Assembly (NCBI GenBank): GCA_040081395.1
Contig: JBEBGN010000151.1
Coordinates: 1-7,512, forward strand
DNA from: UBA2982 sp040081395
GTDB lineage: Bacteria; Gemmatimonadota; Gemmatimonadetes; Longimicrobiales; Gaopeijiaceae
Length of the DNA stretch: 7,512 nt
Direction of reading: 5' to 3'
The notes beneath the pieces are model-generated. The model worked only from the letters and a program-made list of their open reading frames with translations, was not told the origin of the DNA and ran no database searches. Shown here one piece after another: positions 6,843 to 7,512 of this stretch (its first letter is position 1; the number at the start of each line of letters is the position of its first letter). The translations under genes and the position numbers were made by a program.

Positions 6843-6848
6843 GGCGCC

Positions 6849-7512
6849 ATGAATCGCCCGGAGGCGCTCGAGACCCCGATCCCCGTCCTGGAATCGAGGC
6901 GGAAGGCCGCACTTTCGGCCCTCGGTGCGGGCGTCATGGTCCTTCCGGCTGCCCCCGTCCAGTTCGCTTCCCGGGACGGGGAGCGCCGGTACCACCCGGA
7001 CCGTGAGCTCTTCTACTTGAGCGGCGCGACCGAGCCCGAGACCGTCGCCGTCCTCGTCGGAGGCGCGAAGCCCCGCCTGGTCCTGTTCGTCCGGCCACGC
7101 GACGCCGAGGCGGAGCTGTGGGCGGGTATCCGCCTGGGCCCCGAGGGTGCGGCCGAGCGGTTCCGCCCCGATGAGTGCTACCCGCTGGGCGAGCTCGACG
7201 TACGCCTCCCGGACCTGCTGCGTGAGGGGGACCGCATCCTGTACCGGCAGGGACGCGCGGATTCGATGGAGCGTCATGTGCTCGACTCCCTTCGGTTCCG
7301 GCGCGGCCGCGGGGCACGCACGGGCACCGGTCCGACCGCGGTCGTGGATCCCGGCACGGTGCTCGACGAGCTCCGGCTCGTGAAGGATGCCCACGAGCTC
7401 GCGCTCCTCCGTCGCGCGGCCGAGGTCACCGTCGCGGGTCATCGCGCCGCGGCCGGCGCCCTCTCGCCCGGCGAGGGGGAGTGGGTGGTGGAGGCGGCGC
7501 TCGACGCCGCGT
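6849..7512 (+). CDS. pepP: Xaa-Pro aminopeptidase (aminopeptidase P), 3' end cut by window
   Basis: The visible 221 codons run without a stop to the window edge. Residues about 13-150 match the aminopeptidase P N-terminal (AMP_N) domain: SRRKAALSALGAGVMVLPAA, then YHPDRELFYLSGATEPE, LVLFVRPRD, and the ELWAGIRLGPEGAAERF segment. A linker follows, and from about residue 173 the segment DELRLVKDAHELALLRRAAE begins the M24 'pita-bread' peptidase domain. The metal-binding Asp, His and Glu residues would lie beyond the window, so catalytic integrity cannot be judged. Family members are cytoplasmic, usually Mn2+-dependent enzymes that remove the N-terminal residue from peptides with proline second. 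The ATG at 6849 is chosen because the family's N-terminal sequence starts soon after it; no Shine-Dalgarno is seen. The gene diverges from the TonB receptor gene. The family call is firm; M24 members differ in exact specificity. Confidence 0.9.
   Translation, partial: MNRPEALETPIPVLESRRKAALSALGAGVMVLPAAPVQFASRDGERRYHPDRELFYLSGATEPETVAVLVGGAKPRLVLFVRPRDAEAELWAGIRLGPEGAAERFRPDECYPLGELDVRLPDLLREGDRILYRQGRADSMERHVLDSLRFRRGRGARTGTGPTAVVDPGTVLDELRLVKDAHELALLRRAAEVTVAGHRAAAGALSPGEGEWVVEAALDAA

Larger units (their letters stand above)
6681..6848. promoter_or_regulatory. Divergent intergenic promoter region
   Basis: These 168 bases separate the TonB receptor (minus) from the aminopeptidase (plus). 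They contain the two candidate -10 elements listed separately. A weak 6-bp stem with one G-T pair can form in the receptor leader (CCGCCC with GGGTGG, about 6719-6738). I see no convincing riboswitch, Fur box or other operator. Confidence 0.55.

Noticed and set aside
6681..6848. Cobalamin or other riboswitch upstream of the TonB receptor.
   Set aside because: The leader is only about 55 bases from the candidate start site and shows no conserved box or long paired structure.
6681..7442. A 254-residue N-terminal extension of the TonB receptor on the minus strand.
   Set aside because: It runs antisense to a clear aminopeptidase P coding region and precedes a normal signal peptide beginning at 6680. 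The extension has low-complexity, Arg-rich composition typical of a shadow frame in GC-rich DNA.
1..7512. A defence, CRISPR or mobile-element system.
   Set aside because: No repeat array, transposase, integrase, terminal inverted repeat, toxin-antitoxin pair or nuclease was seen. The CPBP domain was once called Abi, but here it is fused to a transporter, with nothing suggesting phage defence.

Overview
The window is a compact, high-GC stretch of bacterial chromosome. Almost every base lies in a gene, and no gap exceeds 170 bases. A TonB-dependent outer-membrane receptor and a second small barrel-like protein with a signal peptide show that the host is Gram-negative. The strong GC bias, a possible leaderless promoter and the style of the proteins would fit Gemmatimonadota or a related soil or environmental phylum. 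That placement is an impression from the sequence, not a tested assignment. No tRNA, rRNA, CRISPR array, insertion sequence or phage gene is visible.

Region 1 (9-3936, plus strand) is a tightly coupled three-gene block. It encodes a NatA-type ABC ATPase, a large NatB-type permease fused to a C-terminal CPBP (Rce1-like) intramembrane protease domain, and a PLP-dependent threonine synthase. The genes overlap by four bases at both junctions (ATGA, then GTGA), and the threonine synthase start is preceded by a full AGGAGG. The first two proteins should form one membrane exporter. The link between this exporter and threonine synthesis is the oddest feature of the window.

Region 2 (3970-6680, minus strand) converges on region 1 across 33 bases. 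It holds a 723-residue TonB-dependent receptor whose plug motifs resemble the YncD/PqqU type, followed by a small predicted 8-stranded outer-membrane barrel. The small gene may begin at an unannotated CTG codon that uses a ribosome site overlapping the receptor's stop codon. Together they look like an outer-membrane uptake pair.

Region 3 (6681-7512) is a 168-base divergent promoter region followed by the 5' part of a plus-strand Xaa-Pro aminopeptidase (AMP_N plus the start of the M24 domain), cut by the window end. A possible -10 element sits so close to its ATG that the transcript may be leaderless.

I see no clearly new defence or mobile system. The most useful leads are the exporter/protease/threonine synthase coupling, the possible CTG start, and the receptor's substrate.
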